Position numbers and translations under genes: made by a program
In this document: piece by piece, positions 63,861-64,000 of the stretch
Layout of the letters: each line of letters begins with the position of its first letter
How positions within the stretch are numbered: position 1 is the stretch's first letter
Source: Gigantopelta aegis
Taxonomy: Eukaryota; Mollusca; Gastropoda; Neomphalida; Peltospiridae
Reading direction: 5' to 3'
NCBI RefSeq assembly: GCF_016097555.1
Contig: NC_054708.1
Location: forward strand, 4,392,796 to 4,456,795
DNA length: 64,000 nucleotides
The notes under the pieces: generated by a model
Databases searched by the model: none
What the model was told of the DNA's origin: nothing
Seen by the model: the letters and a program-made list of their open reading frames with translations, nothing else

Positions 63861-64000
63861 CTTTCTAATCCATTTTCTATTTTTTAAAAAAAAGAGAAAA
63901 AAAAGACCTTAAATGTATGCATGTATGATTAGTCAAATCTAAGTTAACCTTTCTATTCCGTTTTCTAAACTAAAAAGACAAAAATATATGCATATTTGAT

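Overview
The window looks like nuclear DNA of a marine mollusc, most likely a gastropod. It is AT-rich, genes are split by long introns, and a tRNA-headed SINE with the tail TTAAATAAAACACTTCCTT recurs about fifteen times. The species assignment is an inference from repeats I recognise; no database was searched.

Four host genes can be supported. (1) DAXX (minus strand, 3' end beyond base 1): exon 3 at 83..1, exon 2 at 2261..1611 and a proposed ten-codon first exon at 23715..23686, which leaves a 21.4-kb first intron packed with nested transposons. (2) TBC1D19 (plus, 31532..33100): a complete 522-residue protein in a single exon, although the vertebrate gene has many introns. (3) OSTC (plus, 38352..49180, four exons, 149 aa): intron 1 has a GC donor. 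(4) ZZZ3 (minus, 63860..51847, eight exons, 433 aa). DAXX and TBC1D19 are head to head; OSTC and ZZZ3 are tail to tail. DAXX (H3.3 chaperone) and ZZZ3 (ATAC subunit) are chromatin proteins, OSTC acts in N-glycosylation at the ER, and TBC1D19 is a TBC/RabGAP-fold protein. I see no functional operon or pathway linking them.

Mobile DNA, left to right: an element bounded by CACTTATA-repeat ends (2729..9430) with a Tc1-like copy inside; a LINE fragment; a large element with long, internally repetitive inverted ends (10253..21625). That last element carries decayed gene remnants of a PIN-like family (18420..20235) and has been invaded by a fossil DIRS-type retroelement, by a 1.1-kb TIR element and by a 187-bp MITE with a clean 5-bp target duplication. 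Then come a 36-bp satellite, further copies of the 1.1-kb TIR family, a second Tc1-like element, a TTAA-flanked piggyBac-like MITE with another MITE inside it, and, within OSTC intron 1, two inverted copies of a P-like element with a THAP-domain remnant, one of them inserted into the arm of a foldback MITE.

The most unusual local structures are in ZZZ3. Tandem repeats have grown out of the exon 5 acceptor (53-bp unit) and the exon 6 donor (about 70-bp unit), so splice sites and adjoining codons are themselves repeated. Intron 7 holds a 2.4-kb, 85-bp satellite built from a SINE tail, with a piggyBac-like MITE sitting only in its first unit. No rRNA, genuine tRNA gene, CRISPR array or bacterial-type operon was seen.
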